A stretch of 41,065 bases of DNA from contig JAPYPT010000007.1 of the NCBI GenBank assembly GCA_029937535.1, positions 1 through 41,065 of the forward strand, in the 5' to 3' direction. This stretch comes from Alphaproteobacteria bacterium. GTDB lineage: Bacteria > Pseudomonadota > Alphaproteobacteria > GCA-2731375. Shown piece after piece: positions 24,793-33,651 of the stretch. The position numbers and the translations under genes are program-made. How positions within the stretch are numbered: position 1 is the first letter of the stretch; every line of letters begins with the position of its first letter. Under the pieces are notes generated by a model that was not told where the DNA came from, did not search any database, and was given only the letters and a program-made list of their open reading frames with translations.

Positions 24793-26064
24793 CTAGAAAA
24801 ATACATATGACCGGACCACGACGTTCTTGCGGCAGGGCGCGTCTACGGGCGCGGTTGGGTCGACGCAGGCCGTGTGGAAAGACCAACGCGAGACGGAGCC
24901 GTCGGTGACCGAGTCGTAGCACTTCAGCATCGAGACCTCGGTGGAAGTCTGCTGGGGAAACCAGTACCACTCGTGCTCCGCGCGGTGCGTGAAGCGGGTG
25001 GTCTCGCCGACGCGGTCGTCGTAGATGCGGTAATTATTGATGTAGGCCTGGTCGGCGAACGAGGGCCAGGCGCAGAGCACGAAGGGGTACTGGCGCACGG
25101 TCTCCATGGGTTTGGCCAGATTGATCGACATGAAGCGCCGGGACATCTTGGCGTCAGCCTCCGCCTCCGTGTAGTGCTGCTCGCGCCCGAAGTTGCGCAG
25201 GTTGTTCACCAGCAACTCGCGGCAACGCACGCGGCCACTGTTGTCGTTCAGGTCGTTGTGCACAAGGTTGGCGTAGTTGGCGTTCACGCCCGGGTTCTTG
25301 TTGTCCTGGTCCTCCGTGCGGTCGCCTTCGTAGTCCTTGTCAAATACATCGTGGTTGTAGACAAGGGCATCCGTCGCGCCCGGAAAAAACTCCAAGAGCA
25401 GCTTCTCGATCTCCGGGTAGAACACGCGCTCCACCTCCGCCGAGTCGTAGAAATTCTGGCATGCGGACTCGCAATGCGCCAGCGAGACGCCAAGCTTGTC
25501 CATGCACTCCGGGCTTTCGGGCGACAGACCAGGGTGGTATTCCTCCATGCGCCGTGCGTCCCGCATCACGTGCGGGAAATAGAGGTTCCGGCGCCTATTG
25601 TCCTGCTCATTCTTGCGCAAGGCATCAGCCTCCGCCTGGCGCGCCGGATCGTGCCAGATCGCGTTGGAGGGAACGATGGAATAGGACGGTTGCTCGTGGG
25701 CGGTGTAGGGCAGCGGCAGCGCCAGGCCGCCCTCGGGGGCTTCTATATTGTTCGCGCGAATATAGTCCATGCACTCTTCGTAGTGACGAAACCCGATGCC
25801 CCATTTTGTCTCGATGGGGCCGGGGGGCGCGGTATCAAGCTTGTCGATGGCCGCCTCCCCCTCGGCGATTTGGGCGAACGCCGCCTCCGTTGCCGCGGCG
25901 GTTCCGGCATCGCCGTCCCGATCGAACGACAGATAGGATAAACCACCGTTCGCCGCGATGGGCGGGGGCTGCCCTTCCGTGACCTCAAGAGTGGGCACAT
26001 AGAGTTTCGAAACAGTCTCCGCGTCGTCCGCAACGTCGTTCTCGATGACCTTAAGCCGGTCCAT
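24793..26064 (-). CDS. CmcJ/AsaB/GA4-desaturase-like oxidoreductase
   Basis: This is a 423-residue protein of the family that includes cephamycin CmcJ, fungal AsaB and gibberellin GA4 desaturase, which are iron/2-oxoglutarate-like oxidoreductases or their partners. The diagnostic C-terminal pattern is present: EWYWFPQQTSTEVSMLKCYD, then FHTACVDPTAP, APCRKNVVVRSYVFF. A likely metal region is YANLVHNDLND about residue 260. It is longer than typical members because of an acidic N-terminal part. The start at 26062-26064 has GGAGG 7 bases upstream; an ATG-like extension further upstream is not supported. No signal peptide is seen. It follows the phytanoyl-CoA dioxygenase-like gene on the same strand after a 161-base gap. 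The substrate is unknown, possibly a small specialised metabolite. Confidence 0.8.
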   Translation of the reverse strand: MDRLKVIENDVADDAETVSKLYVPTLEVTEGQPPPIAANGGLSYLSFDRDGDAGTAAATEAAFAQIAEGEAAIDKLDTAPPGPIETKWGIGFRHYEECMDYIRANNIEAPEGGLALPLPYTAHEQPSYSIVPSNAIWHDPARQAEADALRKNEQDNRRRNLYFPHVMRDARRMEEYHPGLSPESPECMDKLGVSLAHCESACQNFYDSAEVERVFYPEIEKLLLEFFPGATDALVYNHDVFDKDYEGDRTEDQDNKNPGVNANYANLVHNDLNDNSGRVRCRELLVNNLRNFGREQHYTEAEADAKMSRRFMSINLAKPMETVRQYPFVLCAWPSFADQAYINNYRIYDDRVGETTRFTHRAEHEWYWFPQQTSTEVSMLKCYDSVTDGSVSRWSFHTACVDPTAPVDAPCRKNVVVRSYVFF

Positions 26065-26142
26065 GGTATTCCTCCGATTAAAAGCGCCGCATCGTGGCAC
26101 ACGGGGCGGGTATTTGCCAGATCAATTTTTAGTGTAGCGAGG

Positions 26143-26163
26143 CCGCTTCGGCGACCGAAGTGG
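26143..26163. other. hairpin between the two oxygenase-like genes
   Basis: CCGCTTCGG (26143-26151) pairs with CCGAAGTGG (26155-26163) over 9 positions including one G-T pair, leaving a 3-base loop. It is in the 161-base gap between the PhyH-like gene and the CmcJ-like gene. It could end the first transcript or be part of a leader for the second. No T-tract is present on the minus strand. Confidence 0.4.
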
Positions 26164-26225
26164 TTGATTTAATTGCCCTATTCATATGATTTCACATCCT
26201 TTTCCATCCGCCCCAGAAAATTGCC

Positions 26226-27236
26226 TTAGGCGGATTGCTCCAGGACGGCGAGCATGGCGTTGGCCCGGGCGCGCTTGTCTTCCCTGGGGTCGCGCTGGAC
26301 GATGCGCAGCAGGGCGGCGCGGGCTACCTGCTCACCCCGTTCCGCCATGGCGAACGCCATCTCATCCCGGCGGTCGTAGTATTGATAATCAAACGCCTGG
26401 ACCTCCGGGTTTTGGGCCCGCCAATAATATTTCAACTCGTCGGTCCGCCAATCCGCATAGATCTCCTCCCAACTGCCGCAACCCGCATAGGCGTCCATGG
26501 AGACGGCTGAAATCGGCTCGTCCGCCCGTTGATAGCGGGCATCGAGGGAATGGCGCAGGCGGTCGGTCAGGTTGTCCAGACCCTTGTGCACGGTCATGGA
26601 ATGGAAAATCAAGGCATCGCCCAAGACGAAATCACCGCTCCGCCAGTCGCCGTCGAAGGGCGCGGTAACCGCGACGCCCCCCGCCCCGGAGGAGACCGCG
26701 AAGTCGTGCACGCCTTGGCGGTGGGAGCCCTCGGCCACGGCCAGGCCACCCATTTTCAGCGGGCAATCGTGCAGCGGCAGCCACACCGTGTAGGTCTCGG
26801 GCGTGCCTTGAATATGGATATAGTCTTGATGCGGCCGGGTCGTCAGGGCTTCGCGTTGGGGAAAGATATTGCGGGCCACGAACAGGGGATGCACCAGAAC
26901 CTCCCGTTCGAACATGCGTTCGAACAGGGCAATGATGGCAGGGTGATGCTTCAGGGCGTGGGTGTCTTCCCGGCAATAGAAACGGCGGAATACATCCAGA
27001 AATGCCTTTTCCGGGTCGGCGCAAACGGCGTCCGGATTGGCCACGCGGCCGCCCTTCGGTTGATCTTGATCCAACCAACCGCCGTCCGCCGCAACATCAA
27101 GGAACCGTTGCCCCACCTCGCCCACATCCGCGCTGGGCACCAGGCCCCGGATGAACAGATAGCCGTCCCGTTCCATGCGCTGGGCCAGGGCGGGTCCATC
27201 CATGAGCAGGTCCGTCGAATTCTCGAATTTCCGCAT
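26226..27236 (-). CDS. phytanoyl-CoA dioxygenase (PhyH) family protein
   Basis: This is a 336-residue Fe(II)/2-oxoglutarate-dependent dioxygenase with a double-stranded beta-helix core. The iron triad is visible: His136 and Asp138 in TRPHQDYIHIQG, and His217 in IFHSMTVHKGLDN. The Arg in RLRHSLDARYQ is positioned to hold 2-oxoglutarate. The N-terminus (ALAQRMERDGYLFIRGLVP) is typical of PhyH-family enzymes, which hydroxylate many small molecules and not only phytanoyl-CoA. The substrate is unknown. It is upstream of the CmcJ-like gene on the same strand, so two oxidative enzymes sit together, which hints at a small metabolite pathway. Confidence 0.88.
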   Translation of the reverse strand: MRKFENSTDLLMDGPALAQRMERDGYLFIRGLVPSADVGEVGQRFLDVAADGGWLDQDQPKGGRVANPDAVCADPEKAFLDVFRRFYCREDTHALKHHPAIIALFERMFEREVLVHPLFVARNIFPQREALTTRPHQDYIHIQGTPETYTVWLPLHDCPLKMGGLAVAEGSHRQGVHDFAVSSGAGGVAVTAPFDGDWRSGDFVLGDALIFHSMTVHKGLDNLTDRLRHSLDARYQRADEPISAVSMDAYAGCGSWEEIYADWRTDELKYYWRAQNPEVQAFDYQYYDRRDEMAFAMAERGEQVARAALLRIVQRDPREDKRARANAMLAVLEQSA

Positions 27237-27307
27237 GATCTGATTTTCCCAGACAACCTATGAATTCATGGCCATGCTACTCAACTCCCGCCGCCGGGGG
27301 AAGGTTG

Positions 27308-28498
27308 TTACGTTCCCGCCAGCTTGGAGTAGCCATCCCTGGTCTGTGGCGTTTTCATATCCAGGATGCGGCCGGCGATCAAGGTCCGCAAGACCTGCGC
27401 CGTGCCGCCGCCAATGGTGAACATGCGGGCATCGCGGACCATGCGCTCGAGGGGGTTTTCCCTGGAATAGCCCGCCGCGCCAAAGACCTGCAAGGCGTCG
27501 TTGGTCACCTTGATGGCCATTTCCGAGGTAAAGACCTTGGCCTGGGCCGCCGCCAGAGGCTCGGGGAAACCACCCACCAGGTTCACGGCGGCGCCATGCA
27601 CCAGGGCCCTGGCGGCGCAGAGCTGGATGCTCATGTCCGCCAACATCCATTGCAGGCCCTGGAATTCGGCGATGGGACGGCCAAATTGTTCCCGTACCTT
27701 GGCATATTCCAAGGCCTTTTCGTAAGCCCCCTGGGCCACGCCCAGGGCCACCGTGGCCGCCCCCACGCGTTGCGAATTGTAGGCGTTCATCAAATCGGCG
27801 AAACCCTTGCGCAGGCCGCGCGGTGGCACCAGCAGATTGGCGGGTGGCAGGGCCATGTCCTCGAACATCACCTCGGCCTCGGGGATGCCGCGCAAACCCA
27901 TGGTGGGGGCGCGGCCGCCGATGACCAGGCCCTCGGTCTCGTCGCGGATGGCGATGAAACCGCCGATGCCCTCTTCCTGGCCGTCCTCGTCAAACACCCG
28001 GGCGAAGATCAGATGCAGGCGGGACACGCCACCGCCGGTGATCCAATGTTTCTTGCCGTTCAGGATGTATTGATTGCCGACTTTATCGGCGCGGGTGGTC
28101 ATGTCCGTGGCGGCACTTCCCGCCTCCGGCTCGGTGATGCAGATCGCCGGTTTATCGCCCGATAGCACCAGATCGGCGGCCAGGCGTTTTTGCTCTTCCG
28201 TGCCATAGGACATGATGGCGCCAATGGCGCCCATGTTGGCCTCCACCGCGATGCGGCCCGTGACACCGCAAACCTTGGCCATTTCCTCCACCACCAGGGC
28301 GGCATCCAGATAGTCCAGACCCCGGCCGCCGTATGCAGTGGGGATGGTCATGCCGAAAAAACCGGCGTCCTTTAGGTCCGTGACGTTGTCCCAGGGGTAT
28401 TGCTCCGTGCGGTCCACTTCCGCCGCCCGCCCGGCTATTTGGCCATTCGCCAGCTCCCTCGCACTTTGGCGCAAGGCCTCTTGCTCGCGGTTAAGCAT
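27308..28498 (-). CDS. acyl-CoA dehydrogenase superfamily protein lacking the catalytic Glu (desulfinase-like)
   Basis: This is a 396-residue protein with the full acyl-CoA dehydrogenase fold: [13 protein letters not shown] near 121-133, [11 protein letters not shown], and [20 protein letters not shown] in the C-terminal helical domain. The C-terminal base motif reads [11 protein letters not shown], with Gly in place of Glu. The helix-G alternative reads [11 protein letters not shown], with Gln243 in place of Glu. Arg82 lies in the loop [16 protein letters not shown]. From memory, 3-sulfinopropionyl-CoA desulfinases of the same fold carry Arg84 and Gln246 in the equivalent places and cannot dehydrogenate. 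A desulfinase-like or other non-dehydrogenase role is therefore plausible. Its start overlaps the LLM gene end by 8 bases, so the two are translationally coupled. Confidence 0.88.
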   Translation of the reverse strand: MLNREQEALRQSARELANGQIAGRAAEVDRTEQYPWDNVTDLKDAGFFGMTIPTAYGGRGLDYLDAALVVEEMAKVCGVTGRIAVEANMGAIGAIMSYGTEEQKRLAADLVLSGDKPAICITEPEAGSAATDMTTRADKVGNQYILNGKKHWITGGGVSRLHLIFARVFDEDGQEEGIGGFIAIRDETEGLVIGGRAPTMGLRGIPEAEVMFEDMALPPANLLVPPRGLRKGFADLMNAYNSQRVGAATVALGVAQGAYEKALEYAKVREQFGRPIAEFQGLQWMLADMSIQLCAARALVHGAAVNLVGGFPEPLAAAQAKVFTSEMAIKVTNDALQVFGAAGYSRENPLERMVRDARMFTIGGGTAQVLRTLIAGRILDMKTPQTRDGYSKLAGT

Positions 28499-29495
28499 CG
28501 CCGCTTCCCTTCAATTGCTGTTGCACCTCCCCAAGCACCTCATAGGAATGCACCCGCGCGCCGTGATCGAAGATCGAGGAGGCCACCATCAACTCGTCCG
28601 CCCCGGTGCGTTCAATGAAGGCTCCCAGTTTGTCCGGTATGCTCGTCTGGGTGCCGACAAAGGCGCAGGACAGCATGGCGGAAACCCGCATCTTCTCGGC
28701 CGGCGACCAGAAGTCCTCGATATCGTCGATGGGTGGACGCATGCGTCCACGGGTGCCCCGGAACATGTTGGTGAACTGCTGTTGCGGCGTTGTAAACAGG
28801 CGCGCGGCCTCGGCGTCCGTATCGGCGGCGACGACGGAGATACCGACCATGGCGTAAGGTTCGGCCAATTGCGCCGAAGGTTTGAAGGTCTCCCGATATA
28901 TATCCAGCGCGGAAAACAGCGCCTCCGGTGCGAAATGGGAGGCGAAGGCATAGGGCAGACCGAGCATGGCCGCCAGTTGCGCGCCGTACAGCGAGGAGCC
29001 GAGAATCCACAGCGGCACGTTGGTATCCGTGCCCGGCACCGCCTGGATAAACTGGCCTTCCTGCAGCGGCCCCAACAGGGCCTGCAGCTCCAGCACGTCC
29101 TGGGGGAAGTTTTCCGCCATTTGCGGATGGCGGCGCAGGGCGCGAAGCGTCTGCTGGTCCGTGCCCGGCGCCCGCCCCAGGCCGAGATCGATGCGGCCGG
29201 GATAAAGCGAGGCCAGGGTGCCGAATTGCTCGGCGATAACCAGGGGCGAATGGTTCGGCAGCATGATACCGCCCGCCCCCACCCGGATCGATTTTGTCCC
29301 CTCGGCCACATAACCGATGGCCACGGACGTCGCGGCGGAGGCGATGCCGACCATATTGTGATGTTCCGCCAGCCAATAGCGGTTATAGCCCAAGGCCTCC
29401 GCATGCTGGGCCAGATCACGGGAATTGCGCAGGGCATCGCCCGGATTGCCCCCTTCACGCACGGGAGCCAGGTCGAGTACTGAAAACTTAGCCAT
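28491..29495 (-). CDS. LLM-class flavin-dependent oxidoreductase (luciferase-like)
   Basis: This is a 334-residue luciferase-like monooxygenase with a TIM-barrel fold that uses reduced FMN. Characteristic segments are [13 protein letters not shown] at the start, [19 protein letters not shown] (the conserved W-AEHH), [16 protein letters not shown] and [19 protein letters not shown]. It looks like the YhbW/MsnO8-like branch annotated only as oxidoreductase; some relatives act in desulfonation or alkane oxidation. The last 8 bases overlap the following acyl-CoA dehydrogenase homologue, a sign of coupled translation and perhaps a shared pathway. A FMN reductase would be needed as partner; a flavin reductase-like gene is at 38871 but is not adjacent. 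Confidence 0.9.
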   Translation of the reverse strand: MAKFSVLDLAPVREGGNPGDALRNSRDLAQHAEALGYNRYWLAEHHNMVGIASAATSVAIGYVAEGTKSIRVGAGGIMLPNHSPLVIAEQFGTLASLYPGRIDLGLGRAPGTDQQTLRALRRHPQMAENFPQDVLELQALLGPLQEGQFIQAVPGTDTNVPLWILGSSLYGAQLAAMLGLPYAFASHFAPEALFSALDIYRETFKPSAQLAEPYAMVGISVVAADTDAEAARLFTTPQQQFTNMFRGTRGRMRPPIDDIEDFWSPAEKMRVSAMLSCAFVGTQTSIPDKLGAFIERTGADELMVASSIFDHGARVHSYEVLGEVQQQLKGSGDA

Positions 29496-29538
29496 TTATG
29501 CCCTTTATCATCCGCCGCCAATCGCCGTCACGCCTATG

Positions 29539-29567
29539 CTCATAATGCGCGAAAACGCCCTAATCAA
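29539..29567 (-). promoter_or_regulatory. sigma-70-like promoter for the LLM/acyl-CoA dehydrogenase pair
   Basis: On the minus strand TTGATT (29562-29567) and TATGAG (29539-29544) are separated by 17 bases, about 45 bases before the LLM start codon. Consensus matches are four or five of six at -35 and four of six at -10. It is a prediction; read-through from tsaD is the alternative. Confidence 0.35.
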
Positions 29568-29615
29568 GAATAACCGGACTTGGTCTGAATGCGGACCTCG
29601 CCCAGAACGTATAAT

Positions 29616-30659
29616 TTAAGCCTTCCTGCCCGCAAATGGCATGGACTTGGCGTCCGGGTCCAGGGGCCAGCGGGCCCGCGCCGGGGCATCCAGGGGATCG
29701 TGCAGGCCGGCCGCCAGGCGTTCCACGCCGGCCCAGGCGATCATGGCGCCATTGTCGGTGCAAAGTTCGGGCGGCGGGGCCACCAGGTCCAGGCCACGCT
29801 CCCGGCACAAGCCATCCAGGCGCTGGCGCAAATGGCTGTTGGCGGCGACGCCGCCGGCGATGACTAAATGGGCCAGGCCGGGATGGATCCGCCGGGCCAT
29901 TTGAATGGCGTTGGCGGCCCGGTCCACCATGACATCGCCCACCGCCGCCTGAAAGCTGGCGGCGACGTCCGCCGCCGGCAAATCCGGCGCTTTATCCAAC
30001 AAACGCCGCACGGCGGTTTTCAGGCCGGAGAATGAGAAATCGCAGCCCTCCCGCCCCAGCATGGGCCGGGGCAGCTTGATGGCCTTGGCGTTGCCCTGTT
30101 CCGCCGCCCGTTGGATGGCCGGCCCGCCGGGATAGTCCAGGCCCAGCATTTTGCCCACCTTGTCGAAGGCCTCGCCCACGGCATCGTCGACTGTCGTGCC
30201 CAGGCGCCGGTAACGGCCCAGGCCCTCGATCACCAGCAGCTGGCAATGACCGCCCGAAACCAGCAGCAACAGGTAGGGAAAGGCCAGATCGTCCGTCAGC
30301 CGCGCGGTCAGGGCGTGACCTTCCAGGTGATTGACCGCCAACAAGGGTTTTTGAATGGCGGCGGCGATCGCCTTGCCCGTGACCAGACCGACCATGACGC
30401 CGCCGATCAGGCCAGGTCCGGCGGTGGCGGCCACGCCGTCCAGATCGGCAAATCCCAGATCCGCAGCCACCATGGCCTGGCGGATCAGGCCGTCGATCCG
30501 TTCCACATGGGCCCGGGCGGCAATCTCCGGCACCACGCCGCCATAGGGGCGATGTTCCTCCAACTGGCTCAACACAATGTTGGAGCGAATGCACCGTTCG
30601 CTGTCCACGACAGCCGCCGCCGTCTCATCGCATGAGGTTTCAATGCCGAGAACGATCAT
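29616..30659 (-). CDS. tsaD: tRNA N6-adenosine threonylcarbamoyltransferase TsaD
   Basis: This 347-residue enzyme transfers threonylcarbamoyl to A37 of tRNAs that read ANN codons, working with TsaB and TsaE. The N-terminal [19 protein letters not shown] is diagnostic. [12 protein letters not shown], metal-binding His111 and His115 in [23 protein letters not shown], and the late [16 protein letters not shown] and [14 protein letters not shown] complete the ASKHA fold. The start is the ATG at 30657-30659, with GGA 7 bases upstream; longer in-frame extensions run into the divergent hemC region and lack homology. Divergent tsaD/hemC is a common alphaproteobacterial arrangement. Confidence 0.96.
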   Translation of the reverse strand: MIVLGIETSCDETAAAVVDSERCIRSNIVLSQLEEHRPYGGVVPEIAARAHVERIDGLIRQAMVAADLGFADLDGVAATAGPGLIGGVMVGLVTGKAIAAAIQKPLLAVNHLEGHALTARLTDDLAFPYLLLLVSGGHCQLLVIEGLGRYRRLGTTVDDAVGEAFDKVGKMLGLDYPGGPAIQRAAEQGNAKAIKLPRPMLGREGCDFSFSGLKTAVRRLLDKAPDLPAADVAASFQAAVGDVMVDRAANAIQMARRIHPGLAHLVIAGGVAANSHLRQRLDGLCRERGLDLVAPPPELCTDNGAMIAWAGVERLAAGLHDPLDAPARARWPLDPDAKSMPFAGRKA

Positions 30660-30722
30660 GATTGATCCAATAATGTCACTATGTACTTGCACCGGACACC
30701 CGAAGGCCTTAGCACCGCCTTT

Positions 30723-31655
30723 ATGAACTCGCAAGACACCATCCGTATCGGAACCCGAGGCTCCCCCCTGGCATTGGCCCAGGCGGAGGAAGTCAAATCC
30801 CGCCTGCTGGCGGCCCATCAGGAATTATCCGGCGCGGGGGTGGAGATCGTGGTGATCGCCACCACCGGCGACCGGATCCAGAGCAAGCCGTTGCGGGAAT
30901 TCGGCGGCAAGGGACTGTTCACCAAGGAGATAGAAGAGGCGCTGCTGGCCGGCGACATTCATATGGCGGTGCATTCCATGAAGGATGTGCCCACCGAACT
31001 GCCCCCCGGTCTGAGTATTTCCTGTCTGTTGCCGCGCGAGGACCCACGCGATGGTTTCCTCTCTCCCATCGCCGATAGCTTGGCCGCTCTGCCTCGCGGC
31101 GCGACGATCGGCTCTTCATCCCTGCGCCGGGTGGCCCAGGTGCGTCATGTCCGGCCCGATCTGGTGGTGGTGGATTTTCGCGGCAACGTGAACACCCGCA
31201 TGCGCAAATTGTCCGAGGGCGTGGCCCAGGCGACGTTTCTGGCCTGTGCCGGGTTGAACCGTCTTGGCATGGCGGACCGCATCACCGCGCCGGTGCCCGT
31301 CGATGTGATGCTGCCGGCGGTGGCGCAAGCGGTGATTGGTTGCGAAATCAGACTAGACGATACGGCAACGGCCGACCGTCTCGCGCCCTTGCATCACGCG
31401 GAGACAGCCCACTGCGTGGCGGCGGAACGGGCCTTGCTGGCGGCCTTGGACGGCTCCTGCCGCACGCCCATCGCGGCCCTGGCGGAAATAGACGGCGATC
31501 AATTGCGCTTGCGGGCCCAGATCCTGCGGGAAGACGGCAGCGAATGTCTGGATACCAGCCGCGCCGGCCCGGTGGCGGATGCGGCCCGTTTGGGCCGTGC
31601 AGCGGGGCAAGAGTTGCTGGACCGGGCGGGAGCGGGATTTTTTGCCAGCGAATGA
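30723..31655 (+). CDS. hemC: hydroxymethylbilane synthase (porphobilinogen deaminase)
   Basis: This 310-residue enzyme joins four porphobilinogens into hydroxymethylbilane for heme and related tetrapyrroles. Visible are [14 protein letters not shown] at the N-terminus, the catalytic Asp88 in [36 protein letters not shown], and Cys246 in [11 protein letters not shown], which carries the dipyrromethane cofactor. I start at ATG 30723, matching family length; an in-frame TTG at 30681 would add 14 unmatched residues. hemD begins 4 bases after its stop. It is divergent from tsaD with a 63-base gap that must hold both promoters. Confidence 0.96.
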   Translation: MNSQDTIRIGTRGSPLALAQAEEVKSRLLAAHQELSGAGVEIVVIATTGDRIQSKPLREFGGKGLFTKEIEEALLAGDIHMAVHSMKDVPTELPPGLSISCLLPREDPRDGFLSPIADSLAALPRGATIGSSSLRRVAQVRHVRPDLVVVDFRGNVNTRMRKLSEGVAQATFLACAGLNRLGMADRITAPVPVDVMLPAVAQAVIGCEIRLDDTATADRLAPLHHAETAHCVAAERALLAALDGSCRTPIAALAEIDGDQLRLRAQILREDGSECLDTSRAGPVADAARLGRAAGQELLDRAGAGFFASE

Positions 31656-31659
31656 GACC

Positions 31660-32370
31660 ATGCACCTGATTATCACCCGCCCGCGTGCCGATTCGGAGGC
31701 GTTGAGCGCGCGGTTAAAAGACCGGGGCCATGAGGTCTTGATTGAACCCATGCTGACCATTCAGAACCTACCCGCCGCGCCTTTGGATCTGGACGGCGCG
31801 GCGGCACTGCTGCTGACCTCGGCCAATGGAGTACGGGCCTTGACGGAACATACGGAACGCCGGGACCTCCCCGTGCTGGCGGTGGGCGAGGCCACGGCGG
31901 CGGCGGCGCGGGCGGCAGGCTTTGGCGATGTCGCGGCGGCTGGCGGGGATGTTGGTGCCCTTGCCGCCCTTGTCCGGCAAAGCCACAAGCCCGAAGACGG
32001 TGTGTTGGTGCATGTGGCGGGCAGTGCCATGGCCGGCGATCTGGCCGGTGATCTGGGCGCTGACGGTTACCAGCTGCGCCGCGCCGTATTGTACCGGGCG
32101 GAGGCGACCCAGCGTTTCAGCGCACCCTGCCGCGCGGCGCTACGGTCCGGTGAAATCGATGGCGTGTTGTTTTTCTCGCCGCGCAGCGCCGCGACATTTG
32201 TTAAACTGTTGCAGCGAGATGAATTGCGGGATGAATTGATGGATAAAGCCAGAGGTATCGCGCTGTACGGGCTCAGCCCGGCCGTGGTCCAGGCTGGGGC
32301 GGGTGCGCCCTGGAAACGCCACGTCATCGCCCCAAACCCGCGCCAGGATGACCTTCTGGCATTGTTATAA
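31660..32370 (+). CDS. hemD: uroporphyrinogen-III synthase
   Basis: This is a 236-residue HemD protein that closes and inverts ring D of hydroxymethylbilane to give uroporphyrinogen III. HemD proteins vary greatly; the recognisable parts are HLIITRPRADSEALSARL at the start, LLLTSANGVRAL, LAVGEATAAAARAAGF, and VLFFSPRSAATFVKLL in the second domain. Its position directly after hemC is strong support. The ATG at 31660 is chosen because it begins the family N-terminus; an in-frame upstream start inside hemC is an artefact. The Mic60-like gene follows after 15 bases. Confidence 0.93.
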   Translation: MHLIITRPRADSEALSARLKDRGHEVLIEPMLTIQNLPAAPLDLDGAAALLLTSANGVRALTEHTERRDLPVLAVGEATAAAARAAGFGDVAAAGGDVGALAALVRQSHKPEDGVLVHVAGSAMAGDLAGDLGADGYQLRRAVLYRAEATQRFSAPCRAALRSGEIDGVLFFSPRSAATFVKLLQRDELRDELMDKARGIALYGLSPAVVQAGAGAPWKRHVIAPNPRQDDLLALL

Positions 32371-32385
32371 AACGACGAGAACAAC

Positions 32386-33651
32386 ATGGTAGACGAAAAA
32401 AACTCACCCCCCGGACCAAACGACGAAGCGCTTGTGGATGCAGACGCGGCGGCTACACGGGAAATCGCGCCGTCCGACGATGCCCCGGATACACCCATAA
32501 AGGGCCGGGGCGGGCGCGGCCCCATGCTGGCCTTGGCCATTGTTGCCCTGACCGCGCTGGCGATATATCTGAGTTGGCCCACATGGCGGCAATTGCTGCT
32601 GGCGCAACTGCCGCAACCCGCCCCCCAGGCCATGGCGGCCGTGCGTGCCCTGGATCATCGCATGGCGCAATTGGAAACGGCGAATGCCCAATATGACAAT
32701 GCGATCGCCTCCATAAAGGACGCCACGGCGGATGTTTCAAGGCAGCTCGATAGCCTGGCCAAGGCCATGCCCGGCGGCGAGGCCCTAAGCAATCTCAGCC
32801 AAAAACTCTCGGCCTTGGAAGAGAGCTTCGATCAACTATGGCAAAAAGTGAAAGCCGATGGCGCGGCGGCACTGGAAAGTGGCGCGAAGAGTGTGGACGA
32901 CACCGGCGCGCTGAAGATCTTCAATAGCCAGTTGGAGGCGGTGAAAACCCGCTTGGCCGAACTGGCGGGCAACATGCCGGGTTCCGGTGACAATTCGGGC
33001 GATGTCGCGGCCCTGACGGCGGAGAATGCGCAATTGCGCCAGACCGTTTCCGCCCTGCAGGACCGCTTGACCCAGTTGGAGACATCGGTGCGGCAGTCCC
33101 AGAAAACCCAACAAGCCGCTAAAGGCGGCGGGGCGGGCGATGGTCTGATCCTGGCTGTCGGCCAACTGCGGCAGGTCGTGCTGGCGGGCCAGCCGTATGC
33201 GGCTTCGCTGGCCGCCGTGACCGCCCTGGCGGGTGAGGATGCGGCCCTTTCGCCGGCAATTGGAACTCTGACTCCCTTCGCCAAGCATGGCGTTGCCACC
33301 CCGCGGGCGCTTAGCGACCAGTTTTCCGCCCTGACCCGTGCGGTGTTGCAGGCGGACCAAAAGGATGGCGGTGGTTTCCTGCAACGTACCTGGCAACGGG
33401 TCAGCTCCCTTGTCACCGTGCGCCGGGTCGGTGAGGTCGAAGGCGGGGAGACGGATGCTGTTCTGGCCCGGACGGAGCGGCGTTTGGCGGCGGGCGAATT
33501 GGCCGCGGCCGTTGCGCTGATGAATGGTTTGGATGGACCGGCGGCGGCGGCGGCCGGGACCTGGCTGGACCGGGCCCAAGCTCGCCTGGCGGCCGAGGCC
33601 GCCCTGGCCGCAATGCAGGCCCGGATCATCGCCAGGCTGGCGGACGGCTGA
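32386..33651 (+). CDS. alphaproteobacterial Mic60/mitofilin-like inner-membrane protein
   Basis: This is a 421-residue protein. A polar, acidic N-terminus of about 45 residues precedes one transmembrane helix (MLALAIVALTALAIYLSW, about 46-63). A long coiled-coil follows (AVRALDHRMAQLETANAQ, VSALQDRLTQLETSV), then the mitofilin domain near the C-terminus (LPQP linker aside, RRVGEVEGGETDAVLART and LAAGELAAAVALMNGLDGPA). In alphaproteobacteria Mic60 homologues sit between hemD and hemY, as here, and in photosynthetic species they shape intracytoplasmic membranes. The protein should be anchored in the inner membrane with the bulk in the periplasm. Its stop overlaps the hemY start by one base (TGATG). 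Confidence 0.88.
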   Translation: MVDEKNSPPGPNDEALVDADAAATREIAPSDDAPDTPIKGRGGRGPMLALAIVALTALAIYLSWPTWRQLLLAQLPQPAPQAMAAVRALDHRMAQLETANAQYDNAIASIKDATADVSRQLDSLAKAMPGGEALSNLSQKLSALEESFDQLWQKVKADGAAALESGAKSVDDTGALKIFNSQLEAVKTRLAELAGNMPGSGDNSGDVAALTAENAQLRQTVSALQDRLTQLETSVRQSQKTQQAAKGGGAGDGLILAVGQLRQVVLAGQPYAASLAAVTALAGEDAALSPAIGTLTPFAKHGVATPRALSDQFSALTRAVLQADQKDGGGFLQRTWQRVSSLVTVRRVGEVEGGETDAVLARTERRLAAGELAAAVALMNGLDGPAAAAAGTWLDRAQARLAAEAALAAMQARIIARLADG

